This document shows, piece by piece, positions 54,262-64,000 of a stretch of 64,000 bases of DNA. The DNA comes from Vandiemenella viatica (taxonomy: Eukaryota > Arthropoda > Insecta > Orthoptera > Morabidae). A program made the position numbers and the translations under genes. Under the pieces are notes generated by a model. That model did not search any database. It saw nothing but the letters and a program-made list of their open reading frames with translations, and was not told where the DNA came from. Where the stretch lies: positions 39,684,947-39,748,946 of the forward strand of contig CM061918.1 of the NCBI GenBank assembly GCA_031002005.1, written 5' to 3'. Position 1 is the stretch's first letter. Every line of letters begins with the position of its first letter.

Positions 54262-55387
54262 AATCTTATATATAAAAATCAATGTTTGTGGGTTTGTTCG
54301 TCTTCTATGCATTCCTATACCATTTATCAGATTGCAATGAAACTTTGGAGAGTTTTCGAGTGAGCATCTGCGAAGGTTCCTGTGAAAAAAATAATTCCAA
54401 AAAGTCACCCCCTATTCCCCATAACACCCCATAATTTAGGCGAAACCACATTTTTTATCCGATTTAGATAGGAATTTGTACACGTATACTTTAAAAACAT
54501 AAAAATACTGCCTACATACGGTTTCCGAATATTAATCCCCTCGCCCCGTTTCCACCCCCATAATTTTTTCACCCCATAATTTAAGCAAACCACATTTTTT
54601 ATCCGATTTAGATAAGAATTTGTACACTTATACTTTAAAACAAACAGAAAAATACTGCCTACGTATGATTTCCGAATATTCATCCCCTCTCCCCCTTTTC
54701 AACCCCATTACGTTTTCACCCCATAATTTAGGTAAACCACATTTTTTATCCGATTTACATGAGAATTTGTACACTTATACCTTAAAACAAACAGAAAAAT
54801 ACCGCCTACGTATGGTTTCCGAATATTCATCCCCTCTCCCCCTTTCCACCCCCATTACGTTTTTATCCCATAATTTAGGCAAACCACATATTTTATCCGA
54901 TTTAGATAAGAATTTGTACACTTATACTTTAAAAAAGAGAGAGACATACTGTACACATTAATTTCACAAAAACCCAATCCCTCTCCTCTCTTTCCACCAC
55001 CTTAATTACCCCCTCTTCCCCATAACACCCCATAATTTAAACAAACCCGCAAACCGTTCGTCCGATTACGGTGAAGCTTTGGTGAGTTGACGACGGGATA
55101 ACAGAGAAGGTTCCTGTCAAAAAATAAAAAAACCCACCCCTCCTCCCCATAATTTAGACAAAACCACATATTTCATCAGATGTCAATGGGAATTTGCACA
55201 CTTATACTTTGAAACAAACAGAAAAATACTGCCTGCATTTGTTTTCCAAAGCGCATGCCCTCTCACCCTTTCCAACTGAAAATGAATGAAACAGAAGTTT
55301 AAAATTTATATGTAAATATTTTTTCATTTAATCTATGTGCCTACTCAAGTCCAGCAATAGTGAAGCATTGCCGGGTAAGCTAGTAAC
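54262..55387 (+). mobile_element. Tandem-repeat-cored element (possible Helitron/INE-1-like), core 147 bp
   Basis: The left end is TCTTATATATAAAAATCAAT and the right end is CATTGCCGGGTAAGCTAGTA. Core units begin at CCCCATAATTTAGG near 54427, 54572, 54719 and 54866 (spacing about 145-147 bp), with two diverged units at 55028 and 55145. Each runs through ACCACATTTTTTATCCGATT and AATTTGTACACTTATACTTT to CCGAATATTCATCCCC. The frames crossing it only reflect the repeat. Confidence 0.72.
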
Positions 55388-55502
55388 CCTATAAATATTT
55401 TCACATTTCTTGTTTATCTTCAATTTTTTGAATGCAATTTTCCAGCCAATCTGCTTTTGCCCTTTAAAAATTTTAATGTTAAAATTCTTTTAAACCGTGT
55501 TT

Positions 55503-55645
55503 GGTTGGTGAAGGACGCCGGTTCAAATCTCCGACAGGACAATCAAATATGGTTTTCGAAAAGTATTCTATGGTTTCTTCAAAAGGCCATGGCCGAATTT
55601 CTTGCCCTCCGTTTTCTTCTGCCTCTGATTCCCAACTTCTCTAGT
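55503..55645 (+). mobile_element. Partial SINE, family 1
   Basis: GCCGGTTCAAATCTCC B-box part, then TCTATGGTTTCTTCAAAAGG and CCATGGCCGAATTTCTTGCC; the central core is deleted. Confidence 0.75.
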
Positions 55646-56505
55646 TCATTCCTTCATCACACACTCCAATTTATGAAAGATTTTTAAACCTCTTCCTACC
55701 ACCTATTCAATGTGTCCTTACCATCTGAGTTTACCATCAAATGCAAAGCCAAGAAATTTAAACATCATCTTCAACAAGCAACTCCTTTCCTGTCCCGTAA
55801 TCGTTTTTAAAAATAACTTAGTTTTTTATCTGTCTACTTAACAAGCTGACTATTCTTGGTATTTATCTTCATTCTATGTTGACCTACCCAGCTAGATATC
55901 CTGTTCAGACCACCCTACAGATGTTCAGTCTTCTCGCATTATGCTCTTGTTCGGAACACTACGTTATTTGCAAACAATCTAACTTTTGACTTTAAGTCAG
56001 TAATAATTCATTAGAATAATGAATAGTAATGGTCTCAATACACTATTCTGTGGCACAACCATTTTCACTTCCTCCTCTTTTGATATTTAATTTGCTACCC
56101 TGGTTTCTTCCTACCTTACAAGAATTCCTCTACCCAGGAAATCACTTTTTCATCCACTCCCATAGTTTTTTAAAAACTTATTTACCACACTTACATGTCT
56201 CATTGTACCAAAGCCTTGGAAATATGTACTGCTACACTACCAACTTGACCTTCCACACCCATTTCATGTCTTCCTTATGTTCCACCAATTGAGATTGGCA
56301 AAGTAATGTTGCCGAGTTGGAAACCAGACATTTTGGATGTATTTGCATATCGGTTCTCCATCAGCATAACCTACCGCAGAAGTTAAACTAATCGGCCTGT
56401 AATTTTAAACTCTATTTCACGCTCCACTTTTATAAACAGTTACCATCATCCCATTTTTTCAGTCCTATGCAAAGTAGCAGGTCTCCAGACTCAACATAAA
56501 GAATA

Positions 56506-57336
56506 CACTGATCAGCCAACACATTATGACCACCTACTTACTAGCTTATTAGACCACCTTTCGAACGCAATACAGCAGTGATTCGGCGTAGCATGGATTC
56601 TACATGTCCTAGAGGTATGACACCAGATTCCTACGCACAGGTCACGTAATTACCTTAAATTACGGCACAGCCGTTTGTGGGCGCGACGTCTGGGACCGAG
56701 CATCTTGGAAACGGAGAGGCTGGTCGGCTGTTCTCGTACTACTGTATATGGAAAGTGTTGTGTTTGAAGGACAGTGAACCCACGAGTAGGCGACAATGTG
56801 GGTAGTTGGACACCCACGCCACATCACTGAACGTGAATGTCGGAGGCTTTCCCGCTCTGTAAAGCAGGATAGGGGTGATCTGTTGCATAATCGCGATTCT
56901 TGTGACCTCAAACACTTCTGGAAGCACCAGAATTGTAGTCTTCCGTCAGATCTGCCACAGATCACCCGTATCCTGCTTTACAGAGCGGGTAAGCATCCGA
57001 CCCCCACGTTCTGTGATGTGGCGTGGGTGTCCACCACATTGTTGCCTACTCGTCGTTTCACAGTCCAAACACTTTCCACAGATGCTCACTACAGTAGCAC
57101 ACGAACAGCCGACCAGTCTCTACGCTTCCGAGATGCTCGTTCCCAGGGCCCGCGCACGCAATACGCTGGCCCGTAATTTAAGGGAATTTCGTGACCGGTG
57201 CTTAGAAATCTGGTGTCAGATACCTCTGGAATCCTACCAAGGACTTGCAGAATCCATGCTACGCCGAATCGCTGCTGTATTGTGTTCGAAAGGTATGCTA
57301 GTAATCAGTTGGTCATTTTGTGTTGGCCGATCAGTA
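56506..57336. mobile_element. Fold-back element with arms of about 390 bp, TA-flanked
   Basis: Outer ends CACTGATCAGCC (left) and GGCCGATCAGTA (right) abut TA (56504-56505 and 57337-57338), a Tc1/mariner-type target. Inverted similarity runs almost to the centre near 56920: for example CCCGCTCTGTAAAGCAGGAT at 56851 pairs with ATCCTGCTTTACAGAGCGGG near 56970. 831 bp, no transposase. Confidence 0.88.
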
Positions 57337-58022
57337 TATTTTAAAGTAAGGCACAATATCGATTCCATCTATCTTTAATACATTTGTAGTAATATTAATA
57401 CAGACTATTTCACCTTTTTTTTATCATTCTAAGTTTCGTCAGAATATCGCCAGTATCTACTTTAAATTTTTTAGTCCGTTCGTTTTTACTTACCAAAGAG
57501 TAGCTAGATTTACGCCCATATCTAAATGGTAGCTACTTATGCTGTCATTAAACCAGTTATTTAAATTCTTTGGCTGTTTCGAATCCTCAATAACTTCTTT
57601 TTTTTCACAATCTATAAATGAAAGTATACATTACCATCCCCTCTTTTTTGTAATATATAACACAAATTTTTAGATAATCGTTCAGTGGTCCCCCTGCATC
57701 TATATTATTTTTCATAAACTCGTCTTTATATTCCCGCTTTGCTGCTATTATTTCATTGTTTTACTGTTCCCTACTGCCTTTCTGTTTTCTCTTTTGTGTT
57801 TTGGAATTAACGTTTCTTCCCCCATTCTTGTTATCCCTTTGAACTGTTCCCACTTCGAATCCACTGTACTTAGTTTCTCCTTCCATATACTGAATTTTCC
57901 CCTGAAATATCTCTTCAGTTGTGAAATATGTGCCTTTTTATAATTGTCTCTAACGTCCTTCAATTTGGGCCACTGGTTTCCTGGACCACGTAATAACTTT
58001 TAGAACTGCTTCGTAATCATTT

Positions 58023-58258
58023 ACCGAGCGTGGTGGGTGAGCGGTTAGCGTTCTGGCCTCGCATTCGGGAGGACGTCAGTTCGAATCCCCGTCCGGGCAT
58101 CCAGATTTGGGTTTTCCATAGTTTCCCAGATCACTCCAGGCGAATGCCGGGATGCTTCCTTCAAAAGACCAAGGCCGAATTCCTCCCCGTTCCTTGTCCC
58201 CAGTTCCACCCCGCCTCTAGTAACCTCGACGTCAACTAGGCGTAAAGCCATAAAAATC
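58023..58258 (+). mobile_element. tRNA-derived SINE, family 1, reference-quality copy
   Basis: Complete: ACCGAGCGTGGTGGGTGAGC, GGTTAGCGTTCTGGCCTCGC, CAGTTCGAATCCCCG (B box), GGGTTTTCCATAGTTTCCC, CCTCGACGTCAACTAGGCGT and AAAGCCATAAAAA end. It serves as the guide for the others. Confidence 0.93.
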
Positions 58259-58756
58259 ATTTATTCCACCAGTTACTTGAGACTCCACTAGATTGTCATC
58301 AGGCTTATTAGGAAGATTTCAAACATATTTGGTCCATATAATGCAAAAGCAACTTCCGGCGTGCTCATAAGTTCTATTCAGTCTCATAATAGTAATGTTA
58401 TCATCAGTGTTATTGCCGTGTGTTTAATAATGAGCCTTCACAGAAATGCATCATATCATCTCGCCACTAACAAGAGTTAGTTTTCAAAAATATTCATATA
58501 TCTAACGACGCACGTTCGCATTTTGCATCTGCTTACTTAATTACATTAAAAATGCAAACCATCTGATGAGCATTTTGATCGAAACCGGTAATGATTAAAT
58601 AAACATAATAATAACAAATTGTGACTGGTTGCTGCTTTCAATATCAAATTCCATATTCCATATTTGGTCCAAATTGAACTGTTTTGTGGTGTAAACAGCA
58701 TTCCCTTACTACGGTAGTCACAAACTTCTGTTACCTTGTATTAGTAATTTTAATTC
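58259..58756. other. Unassigned; contains a probable LINE 3' tail
   Basis: CATCTGATGAGCATTTTGAT then CGAAACCGGTAATGATTAAATAAA at about 58559-58607 has the form of a LINE 3' end. Confidence 0.4.
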
Positions 58757-58990
58757 CAAGCCGGCCTCGGTGGAGTAGGGGCTAGAGTACTAGCCCCACG
58801 TGGTCGTAGGTTCGAGTCCGGCCGAGGGCATGGGTGTTTAAGTGTTGTCTATGAATGTCATGTGCATGCTGAAGTATGTATAACTGGTTGGAAAAATGCA
58901 TACTGGAAGAATCTAAAAGCACTGGATCACACATAATCACTGCTGAGTTGGCTGGAAAAAAACATACTCCATCAACGATAGTATTCTATG
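58757..58990 (+). mobile_element. tRNA-derived SINE, family 3
   Basis: GGCCTCGGTGGAGTAGGGGC (A box), TACTAGCCCCACG (anticodon arm), GTAGGTTCGAGTCCGGCCGA (B box and closing acceptor stem, GCCTCGG pairing with CCGAGGG). A unique body of about 160 bp follows. The head folds as a nearly complete tRNA. Confidence 0.8.
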
Positions 58991-59669
58991 CTCATCTATG
59001 AACTCTGAATACTAATTTAGTTTACCCTTATTCATCCATCCACTGCAGTAAGTAATCAAAAACCTATTTTTTTCTTTTTCGTCACTCTTTATATCCGTTG
59101 CTTACTAAGTTGTTATTGGTCCAGCGATCATACCAAAAATACTTTCTGATATTGCTATTCGATAAAAAAAGAAGTAAAACTGAATGTGTATCGCAGTGCT
59201 AAAGAGAAATTGGTATGGTATAATTGCCTCCGAGTGACTGAGTTTTGATTTCCTTGTATTTTGTCTCTCTCATGACTGGACCTACAGATTAACATGGAAT
59301 CAGAACCACGGATCTGGTGCAACCCGTATGAACAAATAAATCCCTGTAAACATTTCTGGCAGCACTGGCATTTATACCCAGGACCCTGTATTATCAATGC
59401 ATGGCTCCGTGATCAACGAGACAGCTCTGTTGTTGTGTTTTTACTTCGTCTTTGACAAATGAAAAGAGTGGGATCCCGAAGCAGGACTATTATGGTTCAC
59501 AGTATTGCTCCATTGTTACCTAGCGACATTACAGGAAGACTAACATTAATCAATAACTGAAAATGCTACCCATCTACAAGTCTAACAAGGGGAGGCCACC
59601 AATTGTAAAATTCAGATTAGATTCATACTGTGTGTTATAAAAGCTCATGGCCAAAGGTGAATGCGACAA
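58991..59669. other. Unassigned stretch
   Basis: No supported feature; 80-codon minus frame 59155-59397 has no family match. Confidence 0.35.
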
Positions 59670-60690
59670 AGCAGTAACATGCGCTTCTTTCTCGTTCTCG
59701 AGAAAGTCGGCATTGAAATATTCCGTTGTGTTCAAATACTTCCTACGGCAGGGAGATTCAAAGGAGCGCTGGTGCAACGAGCAAGCCCTCTACCTCGTAA
59801 AGGGGCATCCACAAATTACGTAAGGTGGTTTTCCGGATTTCTGGACCCCCCCCCCCCCCGCCCCCACCCCGCTCTGGTGAGATCTGGTCTGTGAGACCTC
59901 TCATAGAAATCGCCCTCGCAACTTTTTTTTTTCTTTTGTCTCACCTACACTTTTCGTCATTTTTAGACCTTTTTTGTTCAGCTCTACAGTCCAAAAAAAA
60001 AAAAAATCAAAAACCTCACGTGAGATTTCCGTTGACCCCCTCTACCTTGGTGAGATTTGGCCGCCCCCCCCCCTATTTCACCTCACGTAATTTATGGACG
60101 CCCCCTAAGCACGTCGTCGCCAGATCGAATCTCGCTACTGGCAACTTTTCATTTCTTCAAATGTGTATAAAGATAATTCCCGACAGTCAGTTTCAACAAT
60201 TATGCATGTAAAGAAGTTTTTTAAATGCAGTTTGTTTTGAAATAAAACGACACTTTTTAACTTCATTACGTTGTTCGCAAACAGTTAAACTTAAAAAATA
60301 GAAATATTTGTTGCGGAATGTATGAAAAAGAAATATCGTTACTCGACCGTTACAGTTAAAAAACGGATATTCATTTCCACGCAATGGGAAGATGAGAGGG
60401 TTGAAACGAGACGCCATCGGTTTTTCCACAACAAAACTCATTCAAAAATCTGTAATTGTTGAAACTGATTGCCGGGAATCACCTGTAAGCAAATTTCAAT
60501 AAATAAAAGTTGCCAGCAGTGAGATTCGATCCTGCGACGACCGGCTTATGAGGTAGAGAACTTGCTCGCTGCGCCTCGCGTCCATTTAAATATCCGTAGC
60601 GTAGAAGGTATTTTAACCCAACGAAATATTTCAATGCCGAAGTTCTAGAGAACGGGGAAGAAGTGCGTCTTAATGCTTTGTCACATTACC
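59670..60690. repeat. Large inverted repeat with tRNA-like arms, interrupted by a MITE
   Basis: The left arm (59680-59800 plus 60106-60208) pairs with the right arm (about 60443-60680). For example CGGCATTGAAATATTCCGTT pairs with AACGAAATATTTCAATGCCG, and CGAATCTCGCTACTGGCAAC pairs with GTTGCCAGCAGTGAGATTCG. Each arm contains a tRNA-like B box (GATCGAATCTC), so the arms may be two head-to-head SINEs of a fourth family. The loop is about 230 bp. Confidence 0.82.
59801..60105 (+). mobile_element. Harbinger-type MITE, copy 3
   Basis: Ends AGGGGCATCCACAAATTACG and CGTAATTTATGGACGCCCCC, flanked by TAA (59798-59800 and 60106-60108). 305 bp, same C-rich interior as the copies at 38879 and 39177. 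It splits the left arm of the inverted repeat. Confidence 0.92.
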
Positions 60691-61284
60691 AAAAAGTTAC
60701 GTAGTCAAAAACAATATTAACAGAATCCAAAGTGTGTTGAGTTTGTAGTGAAGTGTGATCTTTGGTAAGTTAAGGATTGTTTATCTTTGATGCAGTGTCA
60801 TATGTGACGGCTATATGTTTGTTACTAACAGATTATCTTTTCTTGGTTTTAAACTGTGAAAACCCTGTTCACAACGTTTCTGAAATTTGTATGCTGCGAT
60901 AACAAAGGGACAGATTATGAGTAGAAATAATATTTGTAGCTTGCCGTATTCTGTGTATCTGTTTCGGCATCGTCTAAAAACTAACGAATACATTTCGATG
61001 GGACTTTCACTTTTAAATTGTGAGATATTATCTAAATTTTGTAGCATGTCTTGTGACTATCGCATGGCGCCGGAGACAAAAATGTAAATTTGATCTTAGA
61101 GACATTTTTCCTATAATTTCTTCAAGTCCGCAAGGAGAGGACTTCAATGTGAACATATGAGTAGTATGATACCTCATGCTAATGCCTACCATCTTGGAGG
61201 GTTTCCGCCAAAATATTGGTGCAAAGAACACTCAGCCACACAAAATTCTCTGAATTGCAGAGAGTAAATGAGATGGAGATGGAG
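60691..61284. other. Unassigned AT-rich stretch
   Basis: Overlapping frames 60811-61047 (-), 60887-61087 (+) and 61028-61231 (-) have no family match. Confidence 0.35.
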
Positions 61285-61292
61285 ATGTAGAT

Positions 61293-61938
61293 TAGGGTTG
61301 TAACGGATATTATCTTTGTGGATACGGATGCGGATGTTCAGTGCCTAACATCCGCGGATGTTTAGCGGAAGTGGATGCGGAGGTGGAAAAATAAATTTAT
61401 AATTATTTCGATTTTAATATTTTATCAAAAATAAATTTAAAATCAAACAAGTATATTTTTATGCCAAATTCTACATTTTTTCATAAGTAAAGTCTATTTC
61501 CATATAATATTGCCGTAATCTATTTTTTGCCTCATCTTTCGACAGCAAAAATGTGGGATAATTTCACAACTGAATTAAATTATTTACATAACTACACACG
61601 CGTCAAAAAACAATCTTTGTCATATGAACTTTGCGGAGTTCGCGGCTCGACTGATTCAAGCGTCAAGCACAGGGCCACGCCACCACACATCTCCGTGCCC
61701 GCCACCCGCCTTTTCACCGCTCTAGTGGCCCATTCACAGTACAACTTGTAGGACCTACGAATCAGATTTTCCCAGAAAGGATGGGCAGAATCTCAGATTT
61801 AAAAAAAAAAAAAAATACTGTACATTGCAATATAAACAAAACATTCGCTATACATTCGCATTAAAAATTGCAGATGTGGAGGTAGGATTTCACGCGAAAG
61901 TTCCGCCCTTGTGGATGCGGATATCCGTTATATCCATA
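61293..61938. mobile_element. Non-autonomous hAT element (hAT-3) with GGAT/ATCC arrays
   Basis: Ends TAGGGTTGTAACGGATAT and the inverse of TATGGATATAACGGATAT, flanked by the identical 8-bp duplication ATGTAGAT (61285-61292 and 61939-61946), again nTnnnnAn. Subterminal GGATGCGGAT and ATCCGCGGAT repeats occur at both ends. 646 bp, no transposase. Confidence 0.93.
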
Positions 61939-61946
61939 ATGTAGAT

Positions 61947-62449
61947 CAAAGTGGTTCATTGTTGTGCTAATGTGGAGTTCTCTTCACTTGCTTCGGTAGT
62001 AAAAGTACGCCTGTCACAGTAGGCAATCGGCCCTACGACGCTGTCTAGCGGAAAGCGTACTTAACCCATTAGCGGCTACGTAGGCAAACTGCATTAATTT
62101 TTCGCGCAGTATTGCCACTACAGTCCAAAAGCTAAGCGCCAATAATATTTAAATTAGCAGGCAAACATTTTATAGATCCATTATATTACTGCATTATTAC
62201 TATAATAAATATGTTCCCATTTGGCAGCAAAGAGCGGCGTTCATTTCAGGATTAAGGTAATGGCCGTTTTATGAGGACATTGTTGCAAATGTAAACAGTG
62301 GTACGTACAGCTAACAAACAATTGGTAGGTTTGATTAATAATATGCCGATAGGTTGAAAATGCACTAAAATGCTGCACATCCCATAGGAGCTCCTTTGTT
62401 AAAAATTGGGCAGATTACATTCTTCAGGTATTGCTTCCCCTTCTCAGAG
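61947..62449. other. Unassigned stretch
   Basis: No supported feature. Confidence 0.4.
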
Positions 62450-62645
62450 TAGTGTGGGGGTTCGAAACACCGTCCCTGCATCCAGATTTGGGTTTTCCAT
62501 GGTTTTCCGAAATCACTCCAGGTGAATGCGGAGATGGTTCCTTCAAAAGGCCATAGCCGAATTCATTCCCGATCCTTGTTCCTAGTCCTTTCACGGCTCT
62601 AATGCCCCTCGACGTCGACGAGCAAAAAAAAAAAAAAAAAAAAAT
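62450..62645 (+). mobile_element. tRNA-derived SINE, family 1, with long A tail
   Basis: GGTTCGAAACACCGTCC B box, GGGTTTTCCATGGTTTTCC, CATAGCCGAATTC, CCTCGACGTCGACGAG, then about 21 A (62624-62644). The intact homopolymer suggests a fairly recent insertion. Confidence 0.9.
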
Positions 62646-63890
62646 GGTGTGAGGAGTTGATGTATTTCTCTTGAAATATTTTTTTACCATTCATTTTCCA
62701 TGTGTTACTTTAGCCTCTTTCTGTCTCAGCATTTATTTTTTCTTCTCTTCATTACCTTAATTGCATTTTTCATCTTCCAGTGTTGGTGGTTCTACACATG
62801 ACTGCTCATTTTGACCATTTGCTCATTTCTTGACCATGTGTGTACCGCTATTAGGTCTTCAAACTATCGTCCGTAGTCTTTTATTGCTTTTCCTTCACCT
62901 GTAATAAGATTTCAAACAGTGCTTAATTAGATCTACCCTAGCTACGTACTCTTTACTGAAATATTTTGGTAGAATTCTCTTACAATATTTTTTGCTATTA
63001 CTTTTCCACCTGTTCTATTTTGGATTCAATATATTTTCCTAGTTATCCTTTTCGGTTCTCTACCGACCCGTTCATATTATTTAACCCCCTTTTCCTCGTT
63101 TTTTCTACTAATCATTTCTTCTCTTCGTTTAACCATTAGTTTTCTTTATATCAGCATCGTGCACTTTGTCCATTTAGGCCATCATTAATCGCTTTTCATC
63201 TGTTTTTGCTATTTCTCCAAATGTATAATAACACCGTAAATTTTTGTTCTTCTGCTCCAATTTGTGTCTATTTTTTTTAAATTTCTTTTTGCCCAGTTTC
63301 TAGGAATTATGATTTTCATCATTCGAGGACACTAACAAATAATCAATTGTTTTACGATGGCAGCTAATTTTTGTGCTAACCTCATCCATATCATCGTATC
63401 AACATTGTGTAAAGAATTTTTAAAGATTAATAAACAATTTACACAATTCAAATTATAGCAAATATTGTATTTGTTTGTTAAAACAAATCTATACATAAAA
63501 GGCAGTGTTCATATGCCTGTCTGTTATAGACTAAATCAGTACTGGACCTATTCACGCGGTTTTTTTAAATTATTATTTAAATATTCGACGTTGTTGAAAT
63601 CCTATATATATTGCGAAGCATTCCCCAGTCAGGTTATCATCTTGTAAAAAATGCCAAATCATAATTCCAACAACACTTGTGTTGGCCTTTTTATTTTTTC
63701 CGATCCATCTCATTTTTTTCCGTCAATTTTTTAAATTTAATTTCAATTGCGATGAAGCTGAACAGCTATCTTTATCTCAACATACTCCTTTTAAGTTTTC
63801 AATCATAAGTTTCTCATATTCCAGTCTCTGTCGTCCATTTCTCTCTTTCAACTGTTTTAATAATAATATTATGGTCTTTGCCGCAGGTAC
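62646..63890. other. Unassigned AT-rich stretch, possibly decayed minus-strand LINE
   Basis: Minus-strand scraps (an IDYLLVS-like motif near 63330) recall a LINE endonuclease end but are too weak to call. Confidence 0.3.
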
Positions 63891-63904
63891 TTGGTTATAC
63901 CGCC

Positions 63905-64000
63905 ATCGTATCACGTGACCCCTGTGGTGGTTGAAACGCCCGCTACCAGATGGCTCCGGGAGGCAGACAGCAGCGCGACGAGCGGCGGCCGGCGGAACCA
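63905..64000 (+). promoter_or_regulatory. GC-rich end with E-box and possible first coding exon (partial)
   Basis: ATCACGTGAC (63910-63919) is a perfect E-box/CLEAR-type palindromic core. From 63950 an ATG opens MAPGGRQQRDERRPAEP, uninterrupted to the window edge. CpG content rises abruptly compared with the preceding 1 kb. It could be a promoter and first exon of a gene to the right, or a GC-rich repeat. Confidence 0.3.

Larger units (their letters stand above)
55440..57970 (-). pseudogene. CR1-like LINE ORF2, interrupted by a SINE and a fold-back element
   Basis: From the right: the open 71-codon linker (57748-57963; ISQLKRYFRGKFSIWKEKLS, KWEQFKGITR, LIPKHKRENRK), then NNWFNDSISSYH and a stretch to 57360. 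After the fold-back element come WKNGMMVTVYKSGA, a YRPISLTSAV motif (about 56380), decayed fingers/palm, and VRLFANN (palm motif, D-D changed to N-N, about 55970). The stretch ends with a LNFLALHLMVN-like region near 55740. Direct homology ends near the SINE fragment at 55503. Confidence 0.75.

Noticed and set aside
54405..54961. Paired frames with repeated peptide (…NSYLNRIKNVV… and …YTYTLKQTEKY…)
   Set aside because: They are translations of the 147-bp tandem repeat, not a repeat protein.
56660..57378. Frames of 101-167 codons on both strands
   Set aside because: They lie in the arms of the fold-back element, where mirrored frames are expected; composition and stops give no family signal.
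1..64000. CRISPR array, bacterial operon, phage or plasmid features
   Set aside because: No short regularly spaced identical repeats with unique spacers, no Shine-Dalgarno-led gene clusters; the tandem arrays have long diverged units and the window is clearly eukaryotic.

Overview
This is a gene-poor, AT-rich, repeat-saturated window of animal nuclear DNA, most likely from an arthropod and probably an insect. The evidence is internal. There are short spliced exons with GTAAGT-type donors. Jockey-, I-, RTE- and CR1-like LINE remains occur together with Tc1, mariner, hAT and Harbinger-like DNA elements. One tRNA-derived SINE family recurs about fourteen times. Nothing looks bacterial: no operons and no long intact ORFs. 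Order-level placement cannot be made from the sequence; a large-genome insect is only a guess.

Layout. 1-5.9 kb: two diverged copies of one segment (about 1-1400 and 4560-5920) bracket a hAT transposon with a perfect 8-bp target duplication and a protein-disulfide-isomerase-like fragment. 6-7.6 kb: a LINE ORF1 relic (coiled coil plus esterase-like domain) and a MITE. 9.3-29.3 kb: five short minus-strand exons with consensus splice sites and all donors in phase 0. This is the best evidence for a host gene, and its introns are filled with transposons: two mariners, a Tc1, an I-type LINE split by a composite MITE pair, and a nearly full-length RTE LINE. 30-34 kb: a Jockey fragment, a perfect NRF-1-type palindrome just upstream of a THAP-domain first exon, and a tandem-repeat tract. 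37-40.7 kb: a Tc1-like pseudogene, a LINE endonuclease fragment, and two back-to-back Harbinger-type MITEs. 40758-41757 is an assembly gap of exactly 1000 N.

41.8-64 kb: mostly SINEs, LINE fragments and structured repeats. Two elements with similar ends (TCTTATATATA... / ...GCTAGTAA) carry tandem-repeat cores of about 185 bp and 147 bp. Other structures are a long-TIR MITE, an 831-bp fold-back element inside a LINE, a Jockey-like LINE cut by a SINE and a hAT, a large inverted repeat with a Harbinger MITE in one arm, and a further hAT with a perfect 8-bp duplication. The last 100 bp is GC-rich, with an E-box and a possible start codon, and may be the first exon of a gene beyond the window.

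No LINE or transposase here is intact; all autonomous elements look dead. The most notable points are: (i) hAT elements sharing a TAGGG-TTG-type end but each carrying its own dense array of a different short palindrome, one being TATCGATA; (ii) a composite two-MITE unit that inserted as one piece into a LINE, proven by an 8-bp duplication and the interrupted reading frame; (iii) the unrecognised micro-exon host gene. Boundaries of repeats are approximate unless a target duplication is cited.
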